Source of the DNA: Leclercia sp. LSNIH1
GTDB taxonomy: Bacteria; Pseudomonadota; Gammaproteobacteria; Enterobacterales; Enterobacteriaceae
Direction: 5' to 3'
Assembly: GCF_002902985.1 (NCBI RefSeq)
Contig: NZ_CP026167.1
Location: 1,488,001-1,552,000 of the forward strand
Length of the DNA stretch: 64,000 nt
How positions within the stretch are numbered: position 1 is the stretch's first letter; each line of letters begins with the position of its first letter. The notes under the pieces were generated by a model, which had not been told where the DNA came from, made no database searches, and worked only from the letters and a program-made list of their open reading frames with translations. The position numbers and the translations under genes are program-made. This document shows, in pieces, positions 1 through 8,159 of the stretch.

Positions 1-167
1 AATAAATGAATGGTGATGTAAACGGTGAATCTATGTATTTGATGAATTTGTGACGTTTTACAGTTGAAGGGCGGACCCCAACATCTTTAATCAGGTGACC
101 AAATTTACTCTGCTATTCCCATCACCTATATTTTAAGGCTCTGCAAGCCGCTCACAGGGAAGGAAAA

Positions 168-1196
168 ATGACGCAATACTGGTGGAAAGATTTATTGGAT
201 CGGAACAATCGCTGGCAGGGACTGGAGCTGACGGTCCGGGCCGAGCAGCATCCCGGTCATGCCATGGAGATGCTCAGCGGCCACCATGGGCGCATGGCAT
301 TGCAGTTTCAGGGCGAGACGCTGTTCTGGGCCACAATGCTGAAAGATCATTCCGGCGTCTGGCTGGTCTTTAACGCCGACCATCCCGGTCAGCAGGCGCT
401 ATTACCGTCAGTGACCTCGGCAGAGGTGGAGTCGGTTAAAGCGCAGGGCGCGCAGGCATGGACAGGCGAATGGTGTCGCTACTTTGCCCGGCGGCTGATG
501 GATTCGCCAGCGCCATTGCTGACTGCGGGCCGTTGGCTGTTAAGGCCTATGGCACCGGTAAGTCGCACTGCGCAGCCCTCTGTACCCATCGCAGACTGGC
601 GTTTTGATTCCCCTGCCAGCGCCGGAAACATGGGCTGCAACTGGGTGCTCTATGGCGAGGACTTCCCTGATTTAGCGGACCCGCAAAAAGTCAGGCACGT
701 GGACTGGTGGTGGGGCGGCAATTTGCTGTTGGGACGTTACCCGATAAACACCGATGCGGGGCGGCTGAAATGGTGGCGTAAAAAATGCCGTGAAGGCGCA
801 CTGCCGCCGGTGTTGGTCCGGCACATTGCCGGGCTGGCGTCTTTTGTGATCCTTGATGGTCATTATCGTCTGCAGGCGGCAATGGCAGAAGGGATCCCTC
901 CGCAGTTTTTAGTGCTCAGTGAACTGCATGAGAGAGAGTTTCCCTCCGATCCGCAGCATCAGGAGCGTATTGTCCGTGCGCTGGAGCTACAGCAACGTAA
1001 AAACCCCGCATGCAGCGTTGAAGGGATAAATCAGACGCTGATTAATCTCTATGATACCCGCTATCTCTATGCTGCTACCCATAGTCGCGCCCTGCTTGGC
1101 GACGGAGAAAACTGGGCGCGGGAGATTGAAGCTTATTTGCATAAACATCAGCTTGAGGAATATCTAAGAAGGATCCTTGAACGGGTGGAGGTTTAG
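168..1196 (+). CDS. ParB-like-fold protein of unknown function (342 aa)
   Basis: I do not recognise this as a named gene. The C-terminal half (about residues 185-260) has the layout of a ParB/sulfiredoxin-like fold: a positively charged helix (GRLKWWRKK), a PPVLV strand, then VILDGHYRLQAA, which matches the DGHxR core of ParB-type NTPase/nuclease domains. The N-terminal half is tryptophan-rich with no recognised domain. The ATG follows a good ribosome site (GGGAAGGA). There is no signal peptide or membrane segment, so it should be cytoplasmic. It stands alone: the upstream 167 bases hold only an AT-rich leader and the next gene starts 520 bases on. A nucleotide- or nucleic-acid-related role is inference from the fold motif only. 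Confidence 0.75.
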   Translation: MTQYWWKDLLDRNNRWQGLELTVRAEQHPGHAMEMLSGHHGRMALQFQGETLFWATMLKDHSGVWLVFNADHPGQQALLPSVTSAEVESVKAQGAQAWTGEWCRYFARRLMDSPAPLLTAGRWLLRPMAPVSRTAQPSVPIADWRFDSPASAGNMGCNWVLYGEDFPDLADPQKVRHVDWWWGGNLLLGRYPINTDAGRLKWWRKKCREGALPPVLVRHIAGLASFVILDGHYRLQAAMAEGIPPQFLVLSELHEREFPSDPQHQERIVRALELQQRKNPACSVEGINQTLINLYDTRYLYAATHSRALLGDGENWAREIEAYLHKHQLEEYLRRILERVEV

Positions 1197-1240
1197 AATC
1201 TCCGGGAAGGTGCAATCCTGGGCATTGAGCCTCAAAGTGA

Positions 1241-1420
1241 AATTCCAGAAGAAAAAGCTATCTTCAAATCGAAGACAAAGATTTCCCATCTTGTCGCATA
1301 CCAGACGGGACAATCATGGTGACACCTGAAAGGGTGTTCGTGGGCGATCATGAAGCGAAGAATACAGGCCTTCACCAGCGGGTGAACGTAGGGTTCAGTG
1401 TCGATTATGAAATCACATAA
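1241..1420 (+). pseudogene. Possible remnant of a protein C-terminus
   Basis: A 59-codon open stretch ending in TAA reads like protein rather than noise: it contains IEDKDFPSCRIPDGTIMVTP and ends VNVGFSVDYEIT. There is no start codon at its beginning (first in-frame ATG near 1315) and no ribosome site. It may be the tail of a decayed or truncated gene. The rest of the 1197-1720 gap, apart from AT-rich promoter-like sequence near 1530-1600, shows nothing I can name. Confidence 0.25.
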
Positions 1421-1720
1421 CCTTTGCAGGTAGCTGTGCTGAGTCTAAGAGCGCTGGCTCCGGCTTCAGTCCATCAGCAACCTTCAAAAAATGAGGTTAT
1501 GAGTTTTTCAGGACTTTCGGGCGTGGGATGATATTTAATAAAAGTGTATTAATTATTGGTTTTACGCGAGGCGTTAATTCAGTTCGATTTCCACGCGCTT
1601 TGTTTTATATACGCAAGATGCGTCATGCTTAATATCCTCAACTCCGTTTATTAGTAGTTGCCTGACCCAGGCAAAGCCATATCATTCTGCCGATAACAAC
1701 TCTCAATTCAGGTAATAAAG

Positions 1721-3388
1721 ATGAAAGACGCGTGGCTGGGTACGTGCTCTACCACCATCCAAAACTTCGTGGAGCGTTCTACGAGGCTACAGCCAGATAA
1801 TCTTGACCTGGAACTGGTCGAAAAAATTGATTTCGACTACCAGATTAACTTAAGTCTCCATTTTCGCATTGAGACGACAGATCACACGCAGGTAGGGAGA
1901 GTCAGCGCCGGGAACGGCACCCGCGTTTTCACCAGTACTTTCCAGTACGCCGAGGCGCTTCAGGCTGAAACCAGCGCGGTCTTGTCCCGGGCAGAAACAC
2001 TCCGTGAAGCACAGGCGCTGGTGCTTTCCCAGCCTTACGGGGCACTTGAAAAAGAGCAGGAAATCTATTCCCACCCAACGCGTCTCTGTTTAACTGAAAA
2101 CTGCACTAACTGTCATGGCCGCGGACAGGTCAACTGCTCCTGGTGCTATGGTACTGGACGCGTGAGCTGCACAACCTGTGGAGGAAGTGGGCAGGTACTG
2201 GAACAGCGCAGCCATTTCGATCACTATACCAATCAGTACCGCACGGAGAGCCACTACCGGATGTGTTACACCTGCACAGGCGGTAAGGTGAACTGCGGCC
2301 ACTGTAGCGGATCGGGAAACCAGCGCTGTTCACCCTGTGAGGGAACAGGCGAAACAACCCGCATTACCCGGCTTTCCAGCGTTGCCGTGCCCCAATACCA
2401 ACTGATCTACCATCGTGAGGATGTGCCGAGGTTCATCAAAGATGGTCTCTACAAAGCGGGCATCCCGGAACTGGCGAGTTATGGTGCCGTTGAGCTGGCA
2501 GATTCCAGTATTGATGAGGGCTTGCGTAACGTTAATTTTATCTACAACGCCAGCGTACCCTTTGCCCGGTTTACGAGCCAGCTACGCCAGGCTCAGCTTG
2601 CTGCGCAGCCTGTTAACTGGATCGTTTACGGTCGTCGTCCGCAGATACTGGATGCGGGACATGTCGTTGAGTTGATGCTGAAAAACGATCTTAACGAGCT
2701 TGTCTATCGAACCACCAGAGGGAAGTTGCTGAATCCGCTTGTTGCGGCATGTAGCCGTAAAACGGTGGCCACCTTTATGGAATCGGAAGCCCATCAGGAG
2801 ATGCTGGATGCGAACCGCAAGGGTAAATCCGGGGAGATGCTCCGCGAAGCGATGAATCGTGGGGTCACGACGACCTATATTGATGAAGCCCTGACCAGCC
2901 TGCAAGCCATTACGAAGGCTGTGCAAAACTGGTCGGTGGTGAAGTGGGCAATCTTCAGCGCTGTCATTATTTATCTGTTGATGCCGCTTTATACCGCCTA
3001 TAGCAACATCTGGTTCAACGACATGACAGGACGGGTTTATCTTACGCCGTTCCTGCGCTGGGATAATCAGCATAATTTACTCGCTTCCCTGGAGGTACTG
3101 GCGCGTTACTGTGGCCTGTTTATTGCCATCGCTGCCGTTGTTATCTCTTTCCTGGGGTATTTATGGCGCAGGGGCTGGGTCCGCTGGCGAATGGGCCAGC
3201 ATCTGGCTAAGTGGGCGGTTAATCAGAAGATTTTACGTAGCGGTTGGTTTATGAGCCTTCTTCTCACCAGCCTGCTTACTGTTTGCCTGTTGCTGTTTTT
3301 CCCGATCTGGGTAACAAATGAGGGAGAACTCTTCGGGCACTATTCCTTAATCGAATTACTTCGCTGGATTGCTCAGTTCCTGAGATAA
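1721..3388 (+). CDS. Membrane protein with DnaJ-type cysteine-rich zinc-finger repeats (555 aa)
   Basis: Residues of about 125-215 carry repeated CxxCxGxG-type motifs (CTNCHGRGQ, CSWCYGTGR, CTTCGGSGQ, then CYTC, CGHCSGSGN, CSPCEGTGE), the signature of the DnaJ/Hsp40 zinc-binding domain. There is no J domain. The last 150 residues contain about three hydrophobic segments (near 415-435, 465-485 and 515-535), so the protein is probably anchored in the inner membrane with the zinc domain in the cytoplasm. Homologues are usually annotated only as DnaJ-like zinc-finger proteins. A role in protein folding or protein-protein binding is possible, but the J-domain partner is missing, so I assign no function. 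The gene is solitary; a terminator shared with convergent symE lies just downstream. Confidence 0.8.
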   Translation: MKDAWLGTCSTTIQNFVERSTRLQPDNLDLELVEKIDFDYQINLSLHFRIETTDHTQVGRVSAGNGTRVFTSTFQYAEALQAETSAVLSRAETLREAQALVLSQPYGALEKEQEIYSHPTRLCLTENCTNCHGRGQVNCSWCYGTGRVSCTTCGGSGQVLEQRSHFDHYTNQYRTESHYRMCYTCTGGKVNCGHCSGSGNQRCSPCEGTGETTRITRLSSVAVPQYQLIYHREDVPRFIKDGLYKAGIPELASYGAVELADSSIDEGLRNVNFIYNASVPFARFTSQLRQAQLAAQPVNWIVYGRRPQILDAGHVVELMLKNDLNELVYRTTRGKLLNPLVAACSRKTVATFMESEAHQEMLDANRKGKSGEMLREAMNRGVTTTYIDEALTSLQAITKAVQNWSVVKWAIFSAVIIYLLMPLYTAYSNIWFNDMTGRVYLTPFLRWDNQHNLLASLEVLARYCGLFIAIAAVVISFLGYLWRRGWVRWRMGQHLAKWAVNQKILRSGWFMSLLLTSLLTVCLLLFFPIWVTNEGELFGHYSLIELLRWIAQFLR

Positions 3389-3450
3389 TACATTCAGGGC
3401 TCCCGGTATGTTTTCAGGGAGCACCTGGCAGCCTTTCGTAACCAATAAAA

Positions 3451-3470
3451 AAGGCGCCCACCGGCGCCTT
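3451..3470. terminator. Rho-independent terminator of symE (bidirectional hairpin)
   Basis: An 8-bp perfect stem (AAGGCGCC / GGCGCCTT) has a 4-base loop. On the minus strand it is followed by a T-run, so it terminates symE well. On the plus strand the following sequence is less T-rich, giving weaker termination for the upstream zinc-finger gene. Confidence 0.8.
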
Positions 3471-3488
3471 TCTCATTCATTCGCTGTC

Positions 3489-3821
3489 TTAAGCCTTTCG
3501 AAGCTTCCCGGAGATCACCCCAACAAAGTCCATCACCTGCTGTTGCTTCTGGTCCGACAGTTGACTCACCTCACGCATCAGCGTCTCTATCTCTGGCTCT
3601 CCCTGCCGGGAGGTCAGAATCATGCAGCCCTTCATCACCTTCACATCTACTTTCGTTCCGGTACTGAACCCCGCTTCATTGAGCCACAGGCCTTTCATAA
3701 TAAACGCCGGGATGCGGGTATAATCTCCATACCGCGTCGCATAACTTACGGTAAATACCCGGTCGTCAGCGGCAAAGACTTCTGGTTGCAGTGATTCTGC
3801 AATACAATCGATATCAGTCAT
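3489..3821 (-). CDS. symE: SymE, SOS-induced type I toxin
   Basis: The 110-residue protein aligns well by eye with E. coli SymE, with the same opening (MTDIDCIAESL), the core VSYATRYGDYTRIPAFIMKG and VDVKVMKGCMILT, and a C-terminal VMDFVGVISGKL. SymE has an AbrB-like fold; in E. coli it is induced by DNA damage and its overproduction causes RNA cleavage and nucleoid condensation. Expression is held down by the antisense RNA SymR, by LexA and by proteolysis. The start at 3821 coincides with the E. coli start, and the antisense RNA and a LexA box lie next to it. In E. coli symE sits beside hsd and mcrBC; here mcrBC is about 12 kb away, separated by hipBA and the gab block. Confidence 0.92.
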   Translation of the reverse strand: MTDIDCIAESLQPEVFAADDRVFTVSYATRYGDYTRIPAFIMKGLWLNEAGFSTGTKVDVKVMKGCMILTSRQGEPEIETLMREVSQLSDQKQQQVMDFVGVISGKLRKA

Positions 3822-3893
3822 GGTTACTATTCTCTTTCAATAGTGATTGTGATGAGCGATACGGGCATGTTGGCGCATGCCCGTATTGCGTTA
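3817..3893 (+). ncRNA. symR: SymR antisense RNA to symE
   Basis: The plus strand over the symE start codon and leader closely resembles the E. coli SymR (RyjC) RNA of about 77 nt. It shares the tract AATAGTGATTGTGAT followed by a hairpin with an 11-base inverted repeat (ATACGGGCATG / CATGCCCGTAT, 3860-3887) as the 3' end. It would pair with the symE ribosome-binding region and block translation. The ends are set by analogy, not by a mapped transcript. Confidence 0.75.
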
Positions 3894-3901
3894 AATAACA
3901 C

Positions 3902-3917
3902 CTGTAAATCTAACCAG
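3902..3917 (-). promoter_or_regulatory. LexA box of symE
   Basis: CTGTAAATCTAACCAG matches the SOS operator core CTG-N10-CAG, and the 3' half continues as CAGTA as in the consensus. It lies about 80 bases upstream of the symE start on the minus strand, where the symE promoter should be. This agrees with the known SOS control of symE in E. coli. Confidence 0.7.
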
Positions 3918-4040
3918 TAAATAAAAATAAGTCCAGAGTAATATAAAACGTAATAAGCGTTATTCGGCTGCTTTCGAATATCCATTAAATATATAAATTC
4001 GCTGTGATTTATAATTTTACGCATAAGGAAATGATAAGTT

Positions 4041-4373
4041 ATGATCGGGAATATCGAACAACGTATCTATGCGCTTGCCAGACGCTATAACGGCGTGTAC
4101 CTCATCAATAACGAGAAAAACCAGGAATTACTCAATGCCAGTACAGACCTCGATACGGATATGTTGCTGGATGTCGACGAAGCAGAAGAACTCATGGAGG
4201 AATTTTTTAGAGAATTTAACGTTGATAGAGGAAGCTTTAATATAAAGATCTATTATCCCGACGAGTTTTTTTCCTGGAATCCATTTAAGAAAACTGCCCC
4301 TGTTCCTGTTCCCGATTTTACGATTAGCATGTTGATCGAATCAGCCAGGGCTGGGAAATGGTTGTTCGACTAA
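4041..4373 (+). CDS. DUF1493 family protein (110 aa)
   Basis: A small acidic protein with the DUF1493 hallmark: DLDTDMLLDVDEAEELMEEFF, then FNVDRGSFNIKIYYPDE. The D/E-rich helix preceding 'FNVD' recalls an acyl-carrier-like helical fold, and the family is of unknown function. The ATG at 4041 has AAGGAA about 10 bases upstream. No membrane segment or signal peptide is seen. The gene is more AT-rich than its neighbours and lies between symE and hipBA, which suggests acquired cargo. Confidence 0.75.
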   Translation: MIGNIEQRIYALARRYNGVYLINNEKNQELLNASTDLDTDMLLDVDEAEELMEEFFREFNVDRGSFNIKIYYPDEFFSWNPFKKTAPVPVPDFTISMLIESARAGKWLFD

Positions 4374-4411
4374 TCACAACCCAAAGGTATCGCTAAAGCA
4401 AAGAAGTTTTA

Positions 4412-4462
4412 TTGTTCCATAAACGGATTATAATTGCCTTATATGACCTGTTAATGGAACAA
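4412..4462 (+). promoter_or_regulatory. hipBA-type promoter with inverted-repeat operator
   Basis: A perfect 9-bp inverted repeat, TTGTTCCAT (4412-4420) and ATGGAACAA (4454-4462), flanks a consensus -10 box TATAAT (4429-4434). The right arm ends directly at the ribosome site of the antitoxin gene. The layout fits autorepression by a HipB-like dimer, which is established for hipBA operons; binding here is inferred. Confidence 0.65.
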
Positions 4463-4473
4463 AGAGGCCTGTG

Positions 4474-4812
4474 ATGGCAAAACCCTCTACCCGAACTTAT
4501 TCCCGCCATAGCCGCGACGCTGCACGACTGCTGGGGTTAATGCTTCGTACTGCGCGTATTGAACGTCAACTTACCGTTGAAGAGCTGGCTGAGCGTGCGG
4601 GTGTTTCACGCGGGCTTGTTTATCGTGCTGAAGAGGGAGACATGGGGTGTGCAATTGGCGCGGTATTCGAACTGGCGACCATTTTAGGCGTTCCCCTTTT
4701 TACCCCTGACCCGGCATCGATGGCATTACATACGGCAAACGCAGAGAAAACCTTATCGCTGATGCCACGTTCAGTGCATCGCTCAAGGAAGGTGATAAAT
4801 GATGACTTCTGA
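4474..4812 (+). CDS. HipB-like antitoxin, XRE-family repressor
   Basis: Residues of about 18-70 form a Cro/C1-type helix-turn-helix (LGLMLRTARIERQLTVEELAER, then AGVSRGLVYRAEEG). I chose ATG 4474 because AGAGG lies six bases before it; an in-frame GTG at 4471 is an alternative. It overlaps the downstream HipA-like kinase gene by 14 bases, the usual translational coupling of an antitoxin-toxin pair. Its expected role is to bind the operator above and to hold the kinase inactive. The C-terminal tail (SLMPRSVHRSRKVINDDF) is not a known domain. Confidence 0.85.
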   Translation: MAKPSTRTYSRHSRDAARLLGLMLRTARIERQLTVEELAERAGVSRGLVYRAEEGDMGCAIGAVFELATILGVPLFTPDPASMALHTANAEKTLSLMPRSVHRSRKVINDDF

Positions 4813-6079
4813 TAACCATCATGACCGGGCATACGTGTGGGCCTGGTTGCCTGGCGCAACAGAGCCAGTTGTTGCAGGCGTGCTAAACCGGGATGGTAAG
4901 CGGTATATATTCAACTACGGGCGCAGTTATCTGGAGCGGGAAGATGCGATCCCTCTCTATGAACCGGAACTTCCGCTGATCCGGGGCGCGATTTATCCGG
5001 CACCGGGTCTGCAACAGGCGAGTGCATTACGTGATGCAGCGCCGGATGCCTGGGGGCGTAGGGTGATCCTGAACAGGTTGATGGGCGCTCAGGGAAGGGA
5101 TGTTGATCCGGACAGGCTGGATGAGCTGACCTATTTGCTTGAATCTGGCTCAGACAGAATTGGAGGGCTCGACTTCCAGCTATCAGCCACGGAGTACGTG
5201 CCGCGAGCGTCTCAAAGCGCCTCTCTTGAAGAGTTGATGCAGGCGGCATCAATGGTTGAAAGTGGCAGGCCCTTAACCCCGGAGCTGGAACAAGCGTTAT
5301 TTCATGGGAGTTCCCTGGGAGGAGCGCGGCCAAAGGCAATGATAGAAGCCGGGGAGCGTAAATTTATCGCAAAGTTCTCCTCTTCCACTGATACTTATAA
5401 CGTTGTTAAAGCTGAATATGTCGCTATGCGCCTGGCTGATTGTGCCGGGTTAAACGTTGCGCCTGTTCTTCTTCGCCACACGACGGGTAAAGACGTCATA
5501 CTGGTTGAACGCTTCGATCGTATAAGAAGCCATACAGGATGGCAGCGCCGCATGATGGTCTCTGCGCTGACCATTTTTGGTCTTGATGAGATGATGGCAA
5601 GATACGCGAGCTATGAGGATCTGACGGATATTATTCGTCAGCGCTTCGATGCACCAAAAGAGACGTTACGGGAATTATTTGGTCGTCTGGTTTTTAATAT
5701 TATTTGCGGTAACACGGACGATCACGCCCGAAATCATGCCGCTTTTTGGGATGGTAAAACGCTGAGCCTGACGCCAGCTTATGATATTTGCCCGCAGGGT
5801 CGTTCTGGTAATGAAGCAACCCAGGCAATGCTGATTAGCGGTGAAAATCGAATGAGCAATCTGGCGGTTTGTCTGTCGGCGGCGGCTAAATTTCTGCTGA
5901 GTGAGCAGGAAGCTGTTGAACTGATCACACACTGTATCAGGGCGGTTCGCGAGAACTGGGAAGCGATATGTAAGGAGGCCTCATTGAGTGAAGTGGATCG
6001 CAGGTTTTTGTGGGGGCGAGCGTTCCTCAACCCATTTATATTTGAAGGGGCTCCAGAAGCGATCATGGAGATGCGTTGA
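4799..6079 (+). CDS. HipA-family serine/threonine kinase toxin (426 aa)
   Basis: Full-length HipA-type protein. Visible kinase features are a lysine in the KFIAKFSS strand (ATP binding), the catalytic loop NTDDHARNH and the metal-binding YDICP motif. The N-terminal region (about residues 1-100) carries the HipA N1-type subdomain (SGSDRIGGLDFQ follows). HipA in E. coli phosphorylates GltX, stops translation and causes persistence; relatives have other targets, so the substrate here is unknown. SLGGARPKA resembles the HipA 'SxxGxxxK' P-loop/autophosphorylation region. It is cotranscribed with the antitoxin and overlaps it by 14 bases. Confidence 0.88.
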   Translation: MMTSDNHHDRAYVWAWLPGATEPVVAGVLNRDGKRYIFNYGRSYLEREDAIPLYEPELPLIRGAIYPAPGLQQASALRDAAPDAWGRRVILNRLMGAQGRDVDPDRLDELTYLLESGSDRIGGLDFQLSATEYVPRASQSASLEELMQAASMVESGRPLTPELEQALFHGSSLGGARPKAMIEAGERKFIAKFSSSTDTYNVVKAEYVAMRLADCAGLNVAPVLLRHTTGKDVILVERFDRIRSHTGWQRRMMVSALTIFGLDEMMARYASYEDLTDIIRQRFDAPKETLRELFGRLVFNIICGNTDDHARNHAAFWDGKTLSLTPAYDICPQGRSGNEATQAMLISGENRMSNLAVCLSAAAKFLLSEQEAVELITHCIRAVRENWEAICKEASLSEVDRRFLWGRAFLNPFIFEGAPEAIMEMR

Positions 6080-6144
6080 TTCATGTTTTCTGTTGTTGAT
6101 AGAAAAAGGCCGACATATGGGGCCAGGGCCAATGTTGTAACCCA

Positions 6145-6813
6145 CTAGCCCATCGCCCCCCGAATAATCGGAATCGGCGTCAACAAGTGCTGATACATCA
6201 GCTCCCCCGCCTTATCCGCATCGCGCGCCAGCACCGCGTCCATCAGCTTCTGATGCTCCACATTCTTCTCCTCCAGCATCGCAACAGACAAAACAGTCTT
6301 CCGCAGCCACACATACCGGTACCGCGCCGCCAGGTCAAACAGCCGCTCCCGCATCTGCATCAAATACCGCGACCCACACCCCGCCACAATGGCGGTATGA
6401 AACGCCTGATGCCGCTGGTCCCACTCGTCCAGCATCGTCTCGCTGGCATCGCGGGATTCCAGCTTGTTCAGCAGGTGCACCCGGGCGAGCAGCTCCGCTT
6501 CCCACTCTTCGCCACCGCGTTCGATGGCAAGGCGGACCAGCATCGCTTCCATGTTGGCGCGTGCATCAAAGATATCGAGCAGCTCCTGTTCGGACATGGG
6601 TGCCACCCGGTAGCCTTTCTGGTTGATGACCGTCACCAGCCCTTCGGCAACCAGCTGCGACAGCGCTTCGCGCAGCGGGCCGACGCCCAGCTCATACCGG
6701 GAGGTCAGCAGGCTCATGCGCAGCTTCTCATCCGGGTGATAGACGCCGCGGATAATGTCGTTCTTCAGCCAGCGGTAGCCGTCGATGGCCGTCGCCTGGG
6801 AAATGATGGTCAT
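6145..6813 (-). CDS. csiR: CsiR (GlaR), GntR-family repressor of the csiD-gab genes
   Basis: About 222 residues, clearly like E. coli CsiR/GlaR: DGYRWLKNDIIRG, KLRMSLLTSRYELGVGPLRE (winged helix-turn-helix, residues about 15-75) and a C-terminal FCD effector domain ending LLTPIPII. I used ATG 6813 because AAGGAG lies 8 bases upstream and E. coli starts at the same point. In E. coli the protein represses csiD and is released by glutarate. It is the last gene of the minus-strand cluster, 45 bases after gabT. The intervening gabP of E. coli is absent. Confidence 0.9.
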   Translation of the reverse strand: MTIISQATAIDGYRWLKNDIIRGVYHPDEKLRMSLLTSRYELGVGPLREALSQLVAEGLVTVINQKGYRVAPMSEQELLDIFDARANMEAMLVRLAIERGGEEWEAELLARVHLLNKLESRDASETMLDEWDQRHQAFHTAIVAGCGSRYLMQMRERLFDLAARYRYVWLRKTVLSVAMLEEKNVEHQKLMDAVLARDADKAGELMYQHLLTPIPIIRGAMG

Positions 6814-6858
6814 GGTCCTGCTCCTTGAAGACTGCCCGGCCTGCACCGGGCATAAAGA

Positions 6859-8142
6859 TTAACCCTGTTTCGCCTCGTCAAAACACTCGGCGATAATCGC
6901 CAGCCCCTGCTGAAGCTGCGCCTCTTCCACGGTCAGCGGCACCAGGATGCGCAGCACGTTATGGTACGGGCCGCAGGAGAGCAGGATCAACCCCTTGTCC
7001 CGCGCCCGGGCCACAATCTGCGCCGTCAGCGCAGCGTCCGGTTTATGGTGGTCGCCCTCTTCAAATAGCTCGATAGCGATCATCGCCCCCAGGCCGCGAA
7101 CGTCGCCGATCTCCCGGTGTTTTTCAGCGATAGCCAGCAGCCCTTCACGCAGGGTGTTGCCCAGCTTATTGGCTTTGCCCAGCAGATCTTCCTGCTCGAA
7201 CACCTTCATCACCGCCAGCGCGGCGGCGCAGGCGATGGGGCTTCCGGCGTAGGTGCCGCCCAGCCCGCCCGGGGCGATGGCGTCCATCACCTCGGCGCGG
7301 CCGGTAACGCCCGCCAGCGGGAAGCCGCCGGCAATCGATTTGGCGAAGGTGGTGATATCCGCCGCCACGCCCATCTGCTCCATGGCGAAGAAGGTGCCGG
7401 TGCGGCCTGCGCCGCTCTGCACTTCATCGGCAATCAGCATGATGCCGTGCTCGTCGCACAAGGTGCGCAGACGCTGCATAAAGGCAGGGGAGGTGGCGTA
7501 GAAGCCGCCTTCACCCTGGACGGGCTCGATCACGATGGCGGCGATATCTTCCGGGGCGGCATCGTTCTTGAAGATGCGATGGATGCTGGCGATGGCGTCA
7601 TCATCGCTCACGCCGTGCAGGGCGCAGGGATAGAGGGCGCGATAGACGTGGCCCGGCATCAGCCCCATTCCCGCCGAGTAAGGGTTCACTTTCCCGGTCA
7701 GCGACAGGGTATAGTGGGTGCGGCCATGGTAGGCCCCGGTAAAGGCGATGGTGCCGTTGCGCTTCGTGGCGGCGCGGGCGATTTTCACCGCGTTCTCCAC
7801 CGCTTCGGAGCCGGTGGTCACCAGCAGGGTCTTTTTCGGGAAATCCCCCGGCACTTTCTGGTTCAGGGTTTCGCAAAGCTCCAGATAGGGTTCATAGGCC
7901 AGCACCTGGAAGCAGGTGTGCGACAGCTTTTTCAGCTGTTCTTCCACGGCGCTCACCACCTCCGGGTGCAGATGCCCGGTGTTCAGCACCGCAATCCCCC
8001 CGGCGAAATCAAGATACTCACGGCCTTCGACGTCCCACACCCGGCAGTTCTCGGCGCGGGCGGCAAAGATCGGGTGGATCTGGCCCACGCCGCGGGGGAT
8101 GGCATTGCTACGACGCTGCATTAACGCTTTATTGCTGCTCAT
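6859..8142 (-). CDS. gabT: GabT, 4-aminobutyrate aminotransferase
   Basis: A 427-residue class-III PLP aminotransferase that matches E. coli GabT from MSSNKALMQRRSNAIPRGVG onward. The PLP-binding lysine is in TTFAKSIAGGFPLAG, and the ADEVQSGAGRTG motif is intact. It transfers the amino group of GABA to 2-oxoglutarate, giving succinate semialdehyde and glutamate. The same family also accepts 5-aminovalerate, linking it to lysine breakdown and the csiD/lhgO genes upstream. The start at 8142 has an upstream GGAG on the minus strand; gabD ends 17 bases before it. Cytoplasmic. Confidence 0.95.
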   Translation of the reverse strand: MSSNKALMQRRSNAIPRGVGQIHPIFAARAENCRVWDVEGREYLDFAGGIAVLNTGHLHPEVVSAVEEQLKKLSHTCFQVLAYEPYLELCETLNQKVPGDFPKKTLLVTTGSEAVENAVKIARAATKRNGTIAFTGAYHGRTHYTLSLTGKVNPYSAGMGLMPGHVYRALYPCALHGVSDDDAIASIHRIFKNDAAPEDIAAIVIEPVQGEGGFYATSPAFMQRLRTLCDEHGIMLIADEVQSGAGRTGTFFAMEQMGVAADITTFAKSIAGGFPLAGVTGRAEVMDAIAPGGLGGTYAGSPIACAAALAVMKVFEQEDLLGKANKLGNTLREGLLAIAEKHREIGDVRGLGAMIAIELFEEGDHHKPDAALTAQIVARARDKGLILLSCGPYHNVLRILVPLTVEEAQLQQGLAIIAECFDEAKQG

Positions 8143-8159
8143 TGAAATCTCCTGAAAGA

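Noticed and set aside
3827..4024. A 65-codon minus-strand frame near symE
   Set aside because: It overlaps the symR RNA and the LexA box, has an odd composition and no ribosome site that I would trust.
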